Positions 8,307-17,178 are shown, numbered from the stretch's first letter. The stretch is 64,000 bases of DNA from Duganella guangzhouensis (GCF_009674535.1 NZ_WKJK01000005.1:1-64000), one strand, 5' to 3'. Notes: generated by a model from the letters alone, not told the origin. Numbers and translations: made by a program.

Positions 8307-9254
8307 ATGCAAGCATGGATAGACGCCGCACAGCAGGCCGAGGTAACGGCCGAACGTCAGCGCCCGGCGTGGCGCGGTGAATGGCCGACCTGGCTGCTGA
8401 TCGTGGTGATTCATGGCGGCTGGCTGGCCACGCTGGCCGGCTGGCGGCTGCTGGGCAGCGGTATTGCCACTTTGTTGATGATCTGGTGGTGCGCCTGGTA
8501 CATGTCGCTGCAGCACGAGCTGATACACGGCCATCCGACCCGTTGGCCCTGGTTCAACCGGCTGTTCGGCTACCTGCCGCTGGCAGTGTGGTATCCATAC
8601 GAGATCTACCGCGAAAGCCATCTGCGCCACCACAACGATTTCGATTTGACCATGCCGGCGCTGGACGCCGAAAGCACCTATGTGTCGCCGGCCGAATGGG
8701 CCGCCATGAAGGCGCCGCTGCGCGCACTGCACTGGCTGAATAAAACCTTCTGGGGCCGCATGCTGGTCGGCCCGGCGCTGGCGATCGCCGTCACCTGGAG
8801 CGGGGCGGCACGCCGTCTGGCGCGCGGCGACCTGTGCGACGCCGGCGTGTGGCTGCGCCATCTGGCGCTGTTGGCCGGGTTGCTGTGGTGGGTGCAGGCG
8901 GAATTTGGCGTGGCCGCATGGTGGTATGTGCTGGCGATCTCGTATCCGGCGCAGTCGCTGGCGATGGTGCGTTCCTACTATGAACACCGTCCGGCTGAGG
9001 ATCACAAGCAGCGTATTGTGCTGAACGATGCCGGCCTGCTGTTCCGCGTACTATTCCTGAATAATAATCTGCACCTGGTGCACCACGACCTGCCATCGCT
9101 GCCGTGGTATCTGCTGCCGCGCGTGTATGCGGCGCGGCGCGAGGCTTATAATGCCCGCAGCGGCGGCTTTCAGATCGATGGTTATGGCGAACTGGCGCGC
9201 CGCTACGGCTTCCGGCCGATCGATGCCCCCGTCCACCCGCATATGCCTGAATGA
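8307..9254 (+). CDS. Membrane fatty-acid desaturase family protein
   Basis: 315 residues with the three histidine boxes of membrane di-iron desaturases: HELIH (70-74), HLRHH (105-109) and HLVHH near residue 270. Hydrophobic helices surround them (LLIVVIHGGWLATLAGW, IATLLMIWWCAWYMS, LALLAGLLWWVQ). Such enzymes introduce double bonds or hydroxyl groups into acyl chains using oxygen and an electron donor. Its stop overlaps the start of the next gene by four bases (ATGA), so the two are probably translated together. Acyl specificity cannot be read from the sequence. Confidence 0.85.
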   Translation: MQAWIDAAQQAEVTAERQRPAWRGEWPTWLLIVVIHGGWLATLAGWRLLGSGIATLLMIWWCAWYMSLQHELIHGHPTRWPWFNRLFGYLPLAVWYPYEIYRESHLRHHNDFDLTMPALDAESTYVSPAEWAAMKAPLRALHWLNKTFWGRMLVGPALAIAVTWSGAARRLARGDLCDAGVWLRHLALLAGLLWWVQAEFGVAAWWYVLAISYPAQSLAMVRSYYEHRPAEDHKQRIVLNDAGLLFRVLFLNNNLHLVHHDLPSLPWYLLPRVYAARREAYNARSGGFQIDGYGELARRYGFRPIDAPVHPHMPE

Positions 9255-10039
9255 ACTGGAAAGTAGCCCTGCCGATGTACAACGTCTCGCCGCGCCTGCA
9301 GCGCGGGTACGAGACATTGCTGGAGCGCCTGCTGGCCGATGCCGGCGTGCGCGCCGAGCTGGTGGCGCCATCCGACTTGCCGGCGTTCTGGCGTCGCGAC
9401 GACGTGCTGCTGACGCAGACCTGCGGCTATCCCTACGTGACCATGCTGGCCGACACGGTGCGGCTGGTCGCCACGCCCTGTTTCGATTTCCCCGGCTGCG
9501 ATGGCAGCGATTATTCGAGCCTGATCCTGGCCCGCACCGCCAGCGGCGTGCGTGAACTGGAACAGGCGCGCGGCCGTGTGGTGGCGGTCAACGAAGCGCA
9601 TTCAAACAGCGGCATGAACGTGCTGCGTCACGCGGTGGCGCCGCTGGCGCGCGACGGTCGATTTTTCGGTGAAGTGAAATGGTCCGGCAGCCATGTCGGC
9701 AGCATGCGCATGCTGCGTGCCGGCGAAGCCGACCTGGCCGCCATCGATTGCGTCACCTATGGCTATCTGCGTGCCGAAACGCCGGGCTTTCTGTGCGGGA
9801 CCAAGGTGGTGGGGCGGTCGGCGTCCTCGCCGGGCTTGCCGTTGGTGGCATCGCGCGCCGTGCCTGATGAATTGGTGGCGGCCTTGCGCGCAGCCTTGTT
9901 ATCGCCCAGCGAGGCGCTGCTCACGCTGATGCAGGAAGTGCGCATCAACGCCTTTGAATATCGCACGGATGCGGACTATGAGCGCATCCGGCGCCTGGAA
10001 GCCGAGGCGGTGGCCGCCGGCTATCCGCAGATCGCCTAG
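9251..10039 (+). CDS. PhnD-like phosphate/phosphonate-binding-type protein without signal peptide
   Basis: 262 residues of the PhnD/SsuA periplasmic-binding fold: LPMYNVSPRLQRGYETLLERL, LLTQTCGYPYVTML, VVAVNEAHSNSGMNVLRH, VKWSGSHVGSMRMLRAGEADLAAIDCVTY. It starts MNWKVALPMYN with no hydrophobic leader, so it should stay in the cytoplasm, and no ABC permease or ATPase adjoins it. It overlaps the desaturase gene by four bases. A cytoplasmic ligand-binding or enzymatic role is therefore more likely than transport. The ligand is unknown. It converges on the SsuA-like gene with a four-base overlap. Confidence 0.75.
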   Translation: MNWKVALPMYNVSPRLQRGYETLLERLLADAGVRAELVAPSDLPAFWRRDDVLLTQTCGYPYVTMLADTVRLVATPCFDFPGCDGSDYSSLILARTASGVRELEQARGRVVAVNEAHSNSGMNVLRHAVAPLARDGRFFGEVKWSGSHVGSMRMLRAGEADLAAIDCVTYGYLRAETPGFLCGTKVVGRSASSPGLPLVASRAVPDELVAALRAALLSPSEALLTLMQEVRINAFEYRTDADYERIRRLEAEAVAAGYPQIA

Positions 10040-10974
10040 CGCAGGCGCCATAGCGGCACGGCGGTGGCATCCAGCTTGCGTGGCAGCAGACCCTCGCCGT
10101 AGAAGGCATCGGCAATGCGCTGCTGCTCGGACAGCGCATCCTTCACTACCAGCCGCACCTCGTAGCTGCGGCGGCTGTTGGCCAGTTCCACCGTTTTCGC
10201 ATCCAGCCCCCAGGCCGGCGCCAGCAGCTCGGCCGCTTCGCGCGGCGACTGCTTGACCCATTTTCCGGCCTTGCGCAGCGATTCGAACACCACCGCCAGC
10301 ACCTCCGGATGCACTTCCGCATATTTGGTCGAGGCCAGATAGTAGCGTTGATAGTCCGCGACATTGCGGCCGTCGGCCAGAATCCGTACCTGCGACTGAT
10401 TCTGCACGCCGGCCAGATACGGGTCCCAGGTCACCCAGGCAGCCACCGCGCCACGCTCAAAGGCCGCGCGGCCATCGGCTGGGGTCAGGTAGGCCGGTTC
10501 GATGTCCTTGAAGCGCAGGCCCGCCTTGTCCAGCGACGCAATCAGCAGATAGTGTGAGCCGGCGGCCTTGGTCACCGCCACCTTCTTGCCCTTCAAATCG
10601 GCCACGCTGTTGATGCCCGAATCGGCGCGCACCACAATCGCCTGGGCCGAAGGCGAGGGCGCCTCCTGCGCAAAATAGGTCAGCTGCGCGCCGGCCGCCT
10701 GCGCGAACACTGGCACCGTGTCCGCCACGTCCGCGCTCAGATCGACGCCGCCGACGTTGAGCGCTTCCAGCAGCGGCAGGCCGCTGGAGAATTCGTGCCA
10801 GCTCACCTTCACGCCCAACGGCGCCAGATCCTGCTCCAATTGTCCGCGCACCTTCAGCACCGTCAGCAGCGTGGACGACTTCTGATAACCGATGCGCAAA
10901 TTGGACGGCGTCTTCTGCGCCAGCGCGGCAAACGGCAACAGCGAAAGCAGGGACAGCAAAGTACGGCGGCGCAT
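10036..10974 (-). CDS. Sulfonate-type ABC transporter substrate-binding protein, SsuA-like
   Basis: 312 residues. MRRRTLLSLLSLLPFAALAQ is a signal peptide. The mature protein follows the aliphatic sulfonate binding family: NLRIGYQKSSTLLTVLKVRGQLE, VSWHEFSSGLPLLEALNVGGVDLSADVADTVP (sequence broken here for length), DLKGKKVAVTKAAGSHYLL and WDPYLAG. AGGAG lies just upstream of the ATG. No permease or ATPase is on this strand; the nearest set is SsuC/SsuB-like at 17179-18810, which it probably serves. It is downstream of the VOC gene with a 79-base gap. Confidence 0.88.
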   Translation of the reverse strand: MRRRTLLSLLSLLPFAALAQKTPSNLRIGYQKSSTLLTVLKVRGQLEQDLAPLGVKVSWHEFSSGLPLLEALNVGGVDLSADVADTVPVFAQAAGAQLTYFAQEAPSPSAQAIVVRADSGINSVADLKGKKVAVTKAAGSHYLLIASLDKAGLRFKDIEPAYLTPADGRAAFERGAVAAWVTWDPYLAGVQNQSQVRILADGRNVADYQRYYLASTKYAEVHPEVLAVVFESLRKAGKWVKQSPREAAELLAPAWGLDAKTVELANSRRSYEVRLVVKDALSEQQRIADAFYGEGLLPRKLDATAVPLWRLR

Positions 10975-11053
10975 GATGGCACTCCTGAAGATAGTTATCT
11001 CCTCATGCTACGCCCGCCGCCACCCGTGTTGGAACGAATGCTTTCGTCTATTC

Positions 11054-11422
11054 TTATAACGGCTTTGAGAACACGTTGACCAGACTACCTTCCGGATCGC
11101 GCACCAGCAGCGACAGGTTCCCCCAAGGCATACGGGTAATCGGCTGCACCACTGCCACATCGGCTGGCAGACGTTCGAGAACCGCCGCCACATCCGCCAC
11201 CTCAAACTCCAGAATGGCCGAGCGGTTGGCCGCAGCGACCGCCGCCCCGCCGTTAAAACGCGCCACCAACTGCTGCGACGAGATAGCCAGTGTCGCACCG
11301 TCCTGCCGCAACTCCGCAAAACCATCCGCCAGCCGAACCGGCGCGACCCCGGACAGGTTTTGATAAAACGCCAGCACAGCCTCAAACTGCTCGGTCACCA
11401 GACGAACGGACGAAAATTTCAT
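11054..11422 (-). CDS. VOC (glyoxalase/bleomycin-resistance) family protein
   Basis: 122 residues with the paired beta-alpha-beta-beta-beta modules of the vicinal oxygen chelate fold: MKFSSVRLVTEQFEAVLAFYQ, AILEFEVADVAAVLERL, MPWGNLSLLVRDPEGSLVNVF. A glutamate in the ILEFEV strand and another close to the C-terminal strand would be candidate metal ligands, but the histidine typical of glyoxalase I at the start is replaced by Arg-Leu. Members include dioxygenases, lyases and antibiotic-binding proteins, so the reaction is open. GGAG precedes the start. It lies upstream of the SsuA-like gene on the same strand and diverges from the oxidase. Confidence 0.8.
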   Translation of the reverse strand: MKFSSVRLVTEQFEAVLAFYQNLSGVAPVRLADGFAELRQDGATLAISSQQLVARFNGGAAVAAANRSAILEFEVADVAAVLERLPADVAVVQPITRMPWGNLSLLVRDPEGSLVNVFSKPL

Positions 11423-11540
11423 ACAGACTCCATCAAAAAAGAAGAAGCCCGAGTCTATCCGCGCCCACTGTCAGTTTTTGTCAGTAGTCTGGCTATGTAA
11501 AGACATTATTCTTATTTTTCATATTTGATTATGCTAAATA

Positions 11541-11557
11541 ATTAGTTTATACATAAT
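11541..11557 (+). promoter_or_regulatory. Candidate activator site upstream of the oxidase-RidA-receptor genes
   Basis: ATTAGTTTATACATAAT matches ATTAGTTTTATCATAAT at 17114-17130 in 14 of 17 positions. Both sit in unusually AT-rich gaps, about 50-65 bases before the first gene of a sulfur-island transcription unit, with a possible -10 (CATAAG here) 11 bases downstream. A shared regulator, possibly the LysR protein encoded between them, could bind it. Confidence 0.35.
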
Positions 11558-11604
11558 GTTGGCCCGACATAAGATCGTTTCAAATTCATCACTTGGAGCG
11601 ATTT

Positions 11605-13194
11605 ATGAGTGTCACACGCAGGAATTTCCTGATGCAGCTGGCCGCCACCAGCGGCTACACGGCGGCTGCCGCAGCCATGACCACGCTGGGCCTGGGCGCC
11701 CCCACCATCGCGGCGGCGGCAGGCGCGGCGCCGGCATTGAGCCTGGCGCCCGGCTCGGGCAAGGGCATCAAAGTGCTGGTGCTGGGTGCCGGCATCGCCG
11801 GCCTGGTGTCGGCCTACGAACTGCGCAAGGCCGGCTATCAGGTGCAACTGATCGAAGCGCGCGACCGCGTCGGTGGCCGCAACTGGACCATCCGCAACGG
11901 CACCCGCATAGAACTCAACGACGGCACCACCCAGGTCGCGGACTTCGAACCTGGTCACTACTTCAACGCCGGCCCGGCGCGCCTGCCGAGTCACCACCAG
12001 ACCATCCTCGGCTACTGCCGCGAATTCGGCGTTGAGCTGGAGGCGGAAGTCAACACCAGCCGCAGCGCCTACTTCCTGCCCGACGCCGCCAAGGGCACCA
12101 AGCCGATCCAACTGCGCCGCGCCATCAACGACGCGCGCGGCCACGTGTCCGAGCTGCTGGCCAAGGCCACCAACAAGGGCGCGCTGGATCAGGAACTGAG
12201 CGCCGACGACCGCGCCAAGCTGGTCGACTTCCTCAAAGTCTACGGCGATCTGACGCCGCAGGCGGAATTCAAGGGCAGCGAGCGTTCCGGTTACAAGGTC
12301 TATCCCGGCTCCGCCGAGCAAGTGGGCGAGCGCAACGAACCCCTGCCGCTGGAAGCGCTGCTCGATCCCGATCTGTGGACCGCGCTGATCTTCGACGAAC
12401 TGCTGATCTTCCAGCCCACCATGCTGCAACCGGTGGGCGGCATGGACCGCATTCCGTACGCGTTCTACCAGCGCCTGAAAGAAGTCGCGCGCCTGAACAC
12501 CGAAGTCAAATCCATCCGCAACAAGGAGCAGGGCGTGGATGTGGTGGTGCGCGATCGCAGCAGCGGCAAGCAACAGACGCTGTCGGCGGACTACGCCATC
12601 GTCACCTTCCCGCTGCCGGTGCTGGCGCAGGTGGAAACCAATTTCGCGCCGGACGTGAAGGAGGCGATCAACAACATCCACTACGACACCGCCAGCAAAA
12701 TCGCCTGGAACGCGCGCCGCTTCTGGGAGACGGATTACCAGATCTACGGCGGCATCTCGGTGGTGAAGGCCGATACGGCGCTGATCTGGTATCCAAGCGG
12801 CGGCTTCCACAAGAAGACCGGCGTGGTGGTCGGCTGCTACAACATCGGCCAGGCCGCGCGCGACTTCACCGCGCAGCCACTGAGCGCGCAATTCGCCTAC
12901 TCGCGCAACGTGATCGATCGCGTGCATCCGGGCCATGGCGCGGAATTGCAGAAACCCGTCAGCGTGACCTGGCACAAAGTGCCATACAGCCTGGGCTCGT
13001 GGGTGCACTGGGCCACGCCGGCCGAGAAGGAATACACGCGACTCAACCAGCACGAAGGCCGGGTGCACTTCGCCGGCGAGTATTTGAGCCAGATCGGCGC
13101 CTGGCAGGAGGGCGCCGCCTTGTCCGGCCACCACGCCGTCGCCGCCATTGCCCGCCGCGTGGCCGAAGCCGTACCGAAACGCGCCGCCGCCTAA
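11605..13194 (+). CDS. Exported flavin monoamine oxidase / L-amino-acid oxidase family protein
   Basis: I start at the ATG at 11605 (529 residues), six bases after GGAG; a TTG at 11593 is less likely. The N-terminus MSVTRRNFLMQL with a following hydrophobic stretch is a twin-arginine signal, consistent with export of a folded FAD enzyme. The FAD-binding motif VLVLGAGIAGLVSAYEL starts near residue 56, EARDRVGGRNW follows, and the C-terminal FAD segment HFAGEYLSQIGAWQEGAA is intact. Family members oxidise amines or amino acids to imines, giving hydrogen peroxide. The next gene encodes an exported RidA-type protein, which would fit hydrolysis of the imine product. Substrate unknown. Confidence 0.87.
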   Translation: MSVTRRNFLMQLAATSGYTAAAAAMTTLGLGAPTIAAAAGAAPALSLAPGSGKGIKVLVLGAGIAGLVSAYELRKAGYQVQLIEARDRVGGRNWTIRNGTRIELNDGTTQVADFEPGHYFNAGPARLPSHHQTILGYCREFGVELEAEVNTSRSAYFLPDAAKGTKPIQLRRAINDARGHVSELLAKATNKGALDQELSADDRAKLVDFLKVYGDLTPQAEFKGSERSGYKVYPGSAEQVGERNEPLPLEALLDPDLWTALIFDELLIFQPTMLQPVGGMDRIPYAFYQRLKEVARLNTEVKSIRNKEQGVDVVVRDRSSGKQQTLSADYAIVTFPLPVLAQVETNFAPDVKEAINNIHYDTASKIAWNARRFWETDYQIYGGISVVKADTALIWYPSGGFHKKTGVVVGCYNIGQAARDFTAQPLSAQFAYSRNVIDRVHPGHGAELQKPVSVTWHKVPYSLGSWVHWATPAEKEYTRLNQHEGRVHFAGEYLSQIGAWQEGAALSGHHAVAAIARRVAEAVPKRAAA

Positions 13195-13215
13195 ATCAAC
13201 CTGAAAGGACTCACC

Positions 13216-13674
13216 ATGAAAATCTCTCTCCTGCTGGCCGCCTTGATGCTGACCTGCACCGCCCACGCCCAACAGATCAAGCGCACGCCGATCCCGAACT
13301 CCAACTTCCCGATCTCGGTCGCGGTCAGCGTGCCGGCCGGCGCCGACACCGTCTACTTCAGCGGCGTGCTGCCGGAATCGGTCGACGGCGACACCCAGAC
13401 CCAAACCCTGTCGGTGCTGAACCGCCTGAAAGCCGCGCTGGCCAACGAAGGTCTCAGCTTTGCCGACGTGGTCTCGCTGCGGGTATTCCTGGTTGGCGAT
13501 CCCAAACTGGATAACAAGCTTGATTTCAAAGGATTGAACGCGTCCTTCGGCCAATTCTTCGGCACCGCCGAACAACCCAACAAACCCGCCCGCACCGCCG
13601 TGCAAGTCGCCGCACTGCCATTGCCTGGCGCCCTGGTCGAAATCGACCTGATCGCCGCCCGCGTCAAAAAATAA
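13216..13674 (+). CDS. Exported RidA (YjgF/YER057c/UK114) family protein
   Basis: 152 residues: a Sec signal peptide (MKISLLLAALMLTCTAHAQ) followed by a complete RidA domain (IPNSNFPISVAVSVPAGADT, VYFSGVLPE, NRLKAALANEGLSFADVVSL, PARTAVQVAALPLPGALVEI). The arginine in PARTAVQV is the residue that binds the substrate carboxylate in imine deaminases. RidA proteins are normally cytoplasmic and about 128 residues; export is unusual. The gene follows the Tat-exported oxidase by 21 bases and precedes a TonB-dependent receptor by 28, so a periplasmic amine-to-carbonyl conversion is a reasonable inference. Confidence 0.9.
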   Translation: MKISLLLAALMLTCTAHAQQIKRTPIPNSNFPISVAVSVPAGADTVYFSGVLPESVDGDTQTQTLSVLNRLKAALANEGLSFADVVSLRVFLVGDPKLDNKLDFKGLNASFGQFFGTAEQPNKPARTAVQVAALPLPGALVEIDLIAARVKK

Positions 13675-13702
13675 AACCGCCATCACACTGGAGTAAGTCC
13701 GC

Positions 13703-16105
13703 ATGAAGCAATCGCAATCGAACACCCCGCGCCGCCTGCCGCTGGCGCTAACCATCTCCCTGCTGTACCTCGCCGCTCCCGCCTGGTCCGCCGACAACGT
13801 GGACGGCGCCGACGCCGCCAGCGCCAACACGCCCGCCGCCGCCGGCGCGATCCAGGACGTGGTGGTCACCGGCACCCGCTCGATCCAGCGCTCGGCCGGC
13901 GAAAGCCTGAGCCCTATTGACGTCATCAGCGCCAAAGACCTGCAACGCACCGGCCAGACCGACCTGCGCGACGCGCTGGTCAAGCTGCTGCCGTCGATCA
14001 GCCGGCTCGCGCAAACCGGCGACGCCGCCAACCTCACCAGCGCGCTGACGCTGCGTGGCCTCAGCCCTAACCACGTGCTGCTGCTGGTGAACGGCAAACG
14101 CCGCCACACCTCGGCCAACATCACCGTCGATGCCGGCTCGCAGCAGGGCGCGACCCCGGTCGACATCGACCTGATTCCGGTCAGCGCGGTCGACCACATT
14201 GAAGTGCTGCGCGACGGCGCCGCCGCCCAATACGGCTCCGATGCCATCGCCGGCGTAATCAACATCATCCTGAAAAACCAGAGCAACGGCGGCAATGTCA
14301 CTGCCACCAGCGGCCAATACTACAAAGGCGACGGTTTCACGCTGGGTGGCGCCGCCGATACCGGCATCCAGCTGGGCGAGGATGGTTTCCTGCACCTCAG
14401 CACCGAATACCGCCGCCATGAGCATAGCCTGCGCAGCGGCATCGATAACCGCACCAACACCTACGCCAACCAGACGCTGGGCGACCCGTACATCCGCCGT
14501 GAATCGTTCGGCGCCAACGCCGGCATCAATATCAGCAAGGACGTCGAAGTCTACGCCTTCGCCACCGCCGCCCACCGCGCCGGCGCCAGCATCCAGAACT
14601 ACCGCTTGCCATCCAAGCTGCCGCAGGTTTATCCGAACGGTTTCAGCCCGGTCGAAACCAGCAACGAGACCGACGCCAGCCTCACCGCCGGCATCAAGGG
14701 CAGCGACCTGGCCGGCTGGCGCTGGGACCTGAGCGGCACCTGGGGCACCGACAGCGTCAAGATCAATATGACCGACTCGGTCAACACCGACTTGTACGCT
14801 GCCACCGGTTCGACGCCGACCGAGTTCCATCTGTCGCAATTCAAGAACACGCAGCAGGCGGTCAACGGCGACATCGCCCGCGCCTTCAATACCGGCGCGC
14901 TGCCGGCGGACCTCAACGTCGCGCTGGGCACGGAATTCCGCCGCGAGACTTATGACATCGGCGCCGGCGACGCCGCCTCCTACTACGGCAGCGGCGCGCA
15001 AGCCTTGCCCGGCCTGTCGCCATCCAGCGCCGGCAAGCACTCGCGCAATATCGGCGCTGCCTATGCCGACTTCTCCACCAACTTCACCAAGCAGTGGGAA
15101 GGCGAACTGGCGGCCCGCTATGAGCACTACAGCGACGCCGGCAGCACCACCAACGCCAAGCTGTCCAGCCGCTACGAGTTCACGCCACGCGTGGCCTTGC
15201 GCGCCACCGCCAGCACCGGCTTCCGCGCGCCGTCGCTGGCGCAGGAATACTTCAGCACCCTGGCGGTATCCCCGACCAGCGCCGGCGGCCAACTGGCGGT
15301 CAATTCCGACGCCGCGCGCAAACTGGGCGCGCTGCCGCTGAAGCCGGAGAAATCGCGCAGCTACAATCTGGGCCTGGTGGTGGAGCCGCTCGACAACCTG
15401 CACGTGACGCTGGACGCCTACCGCATCGAAATCCGCGACCGCATCATCCAGGGCGGCACCTACACCGGCCAGGTCGCGATCGACGCCCTGAGCGCGGCCG
15501 GTATCACGCTGCCGAGCGGCCTGTCCTCGGTCAGCGCCAGCTACTTCGCCAACGGCGCCGACACTCGCACCCAGGGCCTGGACCTGGTGGCCAACTATCC
15601 GACCAACCTGGGGAGCGCAGGCCGCATCGACTGGGACGCCAGCGCCAACATCAACACCAGCAAAGTCACCCGCGTCGGCGTCGATGGCAACGGCAAGACG
15701 CTGCTGAACGCCCAGCAGGTCGGCTACCTGACCACCGCCACGCCGAAGAACAAGCTGATACTGGGCGGCGTGTGGACGCTGGATCCGTGGGGCGTGAGCC
15801 TGCACGCCACCCGCTACGGCAAAACCTCGACCGAAGCGACCTTCTATACCGGCCCGAATATCTATTCGACCTCGGTGTTCAACCACGTTGAAAACGCGCC
15901 GAAAACGCTGGTCGATCTGGAGGTGCGCTATGCTGTGTCGAAGCAGTGGCAAGTCGCCGCTGGCGCCAACAATCTGTTCAACGTCTATCCAAGCAAGCTG
16001 CCGGAAACCAACCGTTACCTCGGCGTCTACCAGTACGATACCTCGTCGGCGCAGATACCCTTCAACGGCGGGTATTACTACCTGCGCGCCAGCTACAAGT
16101 TCTGA
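13703..16105 (+). CDS. TonB-dependent outer-membrane receptor (paralogue of the one at 26125)
   Basis: 800 residues with signal peptide ending near PAWSA. The plug domain is clear: VVVTGTRSIQRSAGESLSPI, DALVKLLPSISRL, LRGLSPNHVLLLVNGKRRHT, IPVSAVDHIEVLRDGAAAQY, GSDAIAGVINIIL. The barrel ends YYYLRASYKF with the terminal aromatic residue needed for assembly. Such receptors take up scarce ligands with energy from TonB-ExbB-ExbD. It shares long plug segments with the receptor at 26125, suggesting duplication. It closes the oxidase-RidA unit. The ligand is not known; the surrounding genes suggest an organosulfur compound. Confidence 0.92.
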   Translation: MKQSQSNTPRRLPLALTISLLYLAAPAWSADNVDGADAASANTPAAAGAIQDVVVTGTRSIQRSAGESLSPIDVISAKDLQRTGQTDLRDALVKLLPSISRLAQTGDAANLTSALTLRGLSPNHVLLLVNGKRRHTSANITVDAGSQQGATPVDIDLIPVSAVDHIEVLRDGAAAQYGSDAIAGVINIILKNQSNGGNVTATSGQYYKGDGFTLGGAADTGIQLGEDGFLHLSTEYRRHEHSLRSGIDNRTNTYANQTLGDPYIRRESFGANAGINISKDVEVYAFATAAHRAGASIQNYRLPSKLPQVYPNGFSPVETSNETDASLTAGIKGSDLAGWRWDLSGTWGTDSVKINMTDSVNTDLYAATGSTPTEFHLSQFKNTQQAVNGDIARAFNTGALPADLNVALGTEFRRETYDIGAGDAASYYGSGAQALPGLSPSSAGKHSRNIGAAYADFSTNFTKQWEGELAARYEHYSDAGSTTNAKLSSRYEFTPRVALRATASTGFRAPSLAQEYFSTLAVSPTSAGGQLAVNSDAARKLGALPLKPEKSRSYNLGLVVEPLDNLHVTLDAYRIEIRDRIIQGGTYTGQVAIDALSAAGITLPSGLSSVSASYFANGADTRTQGLDLVANYPTNLGSAGRIDWDASANINTSKVTRVGVDGNGKTLLNAQQVGYLTTATPKNKLILGGVWTLDPWGVSLHATRYGKTSTEATFYTGPNIYSTSVFNHVENAPKTLVDLEVRYAVSKQWQVAAGANNLFNVYPSKLPETNRYLGVYQYDTSSAQIPFNGGYYYLRASYKF

Positions 16106-16153
16106 TGCTGTTAAGATGACGTCTGAATTCGTATGGCTTACTTTGAAAACGAT

Positions 16154-17068
16154 ATGAAAATAGATGACATCAGCGCCTTCGTGGCCGTGGTGCGCAGCCA
16201 ATCGGTGAGCGCCGCGGCCGAGGCTCTGGGGCTGACACAATCGGCCATTACCCGGCGGGTGCAGAATCTTGAACAGGCGCTGGGCGTCGAGCTGCTGGAC
16301 CGCACCGTCAAGCCGCCCAAGCCCAGCGCCATGGGACGCCAGGTATTCGAACAATGCGGCAAAGTGCTGCAGGAAGTCGAGCGCCTGCGCTCTCTGGTAC
16401 AGGCCGACCACGCCCCCACCGGCGTATTCCGCATCGGCGTGATCCAGACTATCGGCGACGTGGTGCTGCTGGATACACTGCAAAAGCTGAACCGCACCTT
16501 CAAGGAGCTGCACACCGAGGTGTCGTCCGGCTGGGGCTCGCAGTTGGTGGAGCGGGTGGCCAAGGGCGAGATCGACGCGGCGGTGGCGCTATTCCCGGCC
16601 ACCAAAGTGCTGCCGGAGGGTTTGTCCGGCCGTGCGCTGGGCCGCATCGAACTGGTGGTGGTGGCCAAGAAGGACGCTATGCCGAAGCGCAGTTACAAGC
16701 TGCGCGACATCTTCAGCACCGGCTGGGTGCTCAATCCGGACGGCTGCGGTTTCCGCGCCGGCCTGGCGCGCGCATTGGCGGAGCAGGGGCTGTCGTTCAA
16801 GATCAACCTGGAGACCTTCGGCACCGATCTGCAACTGGGGCTGGCGGCCAGCGGCATTGGCCTGGGGCTGATGCCGCGCCCCATACTGGAGCGCAGCCGG
16901 CATCGCTCGCAGCTGGATATCGTCAACGTCACCGACTTCAAGCCGGTGCTGGATATCTGGCTGGTGCAACCGGTGCAACCAGGCCCGGTGCAGCACGCGA
17001 TCGACTTCTTCGCGCAGGCGGTGGAGCACGCGTTTGCCGAATCACCACTCAAAATTGTCGCAAGATAA
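16154..17068 (+). CDS. LysR-family transcriptional regulator
   Basis: The start MKIDDISAFVAVVRSQSVS at 16154 (304 residues) fits the family better than an ATG at 16133, since LysR proteins begin directly with the first helix. The winged helix SVSAAAEALGLTQSAITRRVQNLEQALGVE (helix-turn-helix about residues 17-36) is followed by an effector domain (TGVFRIGVIQTIGD; LNPDGCGFRAGL; GLAASGIGLGLMP). It lies between the oxidase-RidA-receptor unit and the large operon and reads in the same direction. Regulation of both units in response to sulfur supply, as CysB and Cbl do elsewhere, is inference. Confidence 0.88.
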   Translation: MKIDDISAFVAVVRSQSVSAAAEALGLTQSAITRRVQNLEQALGVELLDRTVKPPKPSAMGRQVFEQCGKVLQEVERLRSLVQADHAPTGVFRIGVIQTIGDVVLLDTLQKLNRTFKELHTEVSSGWGSQLVERVAKGEIDAAVALFPATKVLPEGLSGRALGRIELVVVAKKDAMPKRSYKLRDIFSTGWVLNPDGCGFRAGLARALAEQGLSFKINLETFGTDLQLGLAASGIGLGLMPRPILERSRHRSQLDIVNVTDFKPVLDIWLVQPVQPGPVQHAIDFFAQAVEHAFAESPLKIVAR

Positions 17069-17100
17069 CGCGACAAAATTATTCCTGAAAATCATATATC

Positions 17101-17147
17101 ATTAGTTGAAACGATTAGTTTTATCATAATCATTTGCTCCCTATACT
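17101..17147 (+). promoter_or_regulatory. Promoter and repeated activator-like motif of the 14-gene operon
   Basis: The gap after the LysR gene is strikingly AT-rich. ATTAGTT occurs twice, at 17101-17107 and 17114-17120, one and a third helical turns apart. The second copy extends to ATTAGTTTTATCATAAT, the motif also found at 11541. A good -10 hexamer TATACT lies at 17142-17147, without a good -35, as expected for an activator-dependent promoter. Confidence 0.45.
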
Positions 17148-17178
17148 AGCTTTTAACAGCTTGAATAGGGATGCAAAC

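Noticed and set aside
11542..14307. Minus-strand open frame of 921 codons opposite oxidase, RidA and receptor
   Set aside because: It spans three well-supported genes in antisense and has the same low-complexity shadow composition.
13748..16513. Second antisense frame of 921 codons over the first receptor
   Set aside because: No recognisable motif or ribosome binding site; explained by codon bias of the receptor gene.
17142..17147. Reading the TATACT box as a normal constitutive promoter
   Set aside because: No acceptable -35 element at 16-18 bases; listed instead as activator-dependent.
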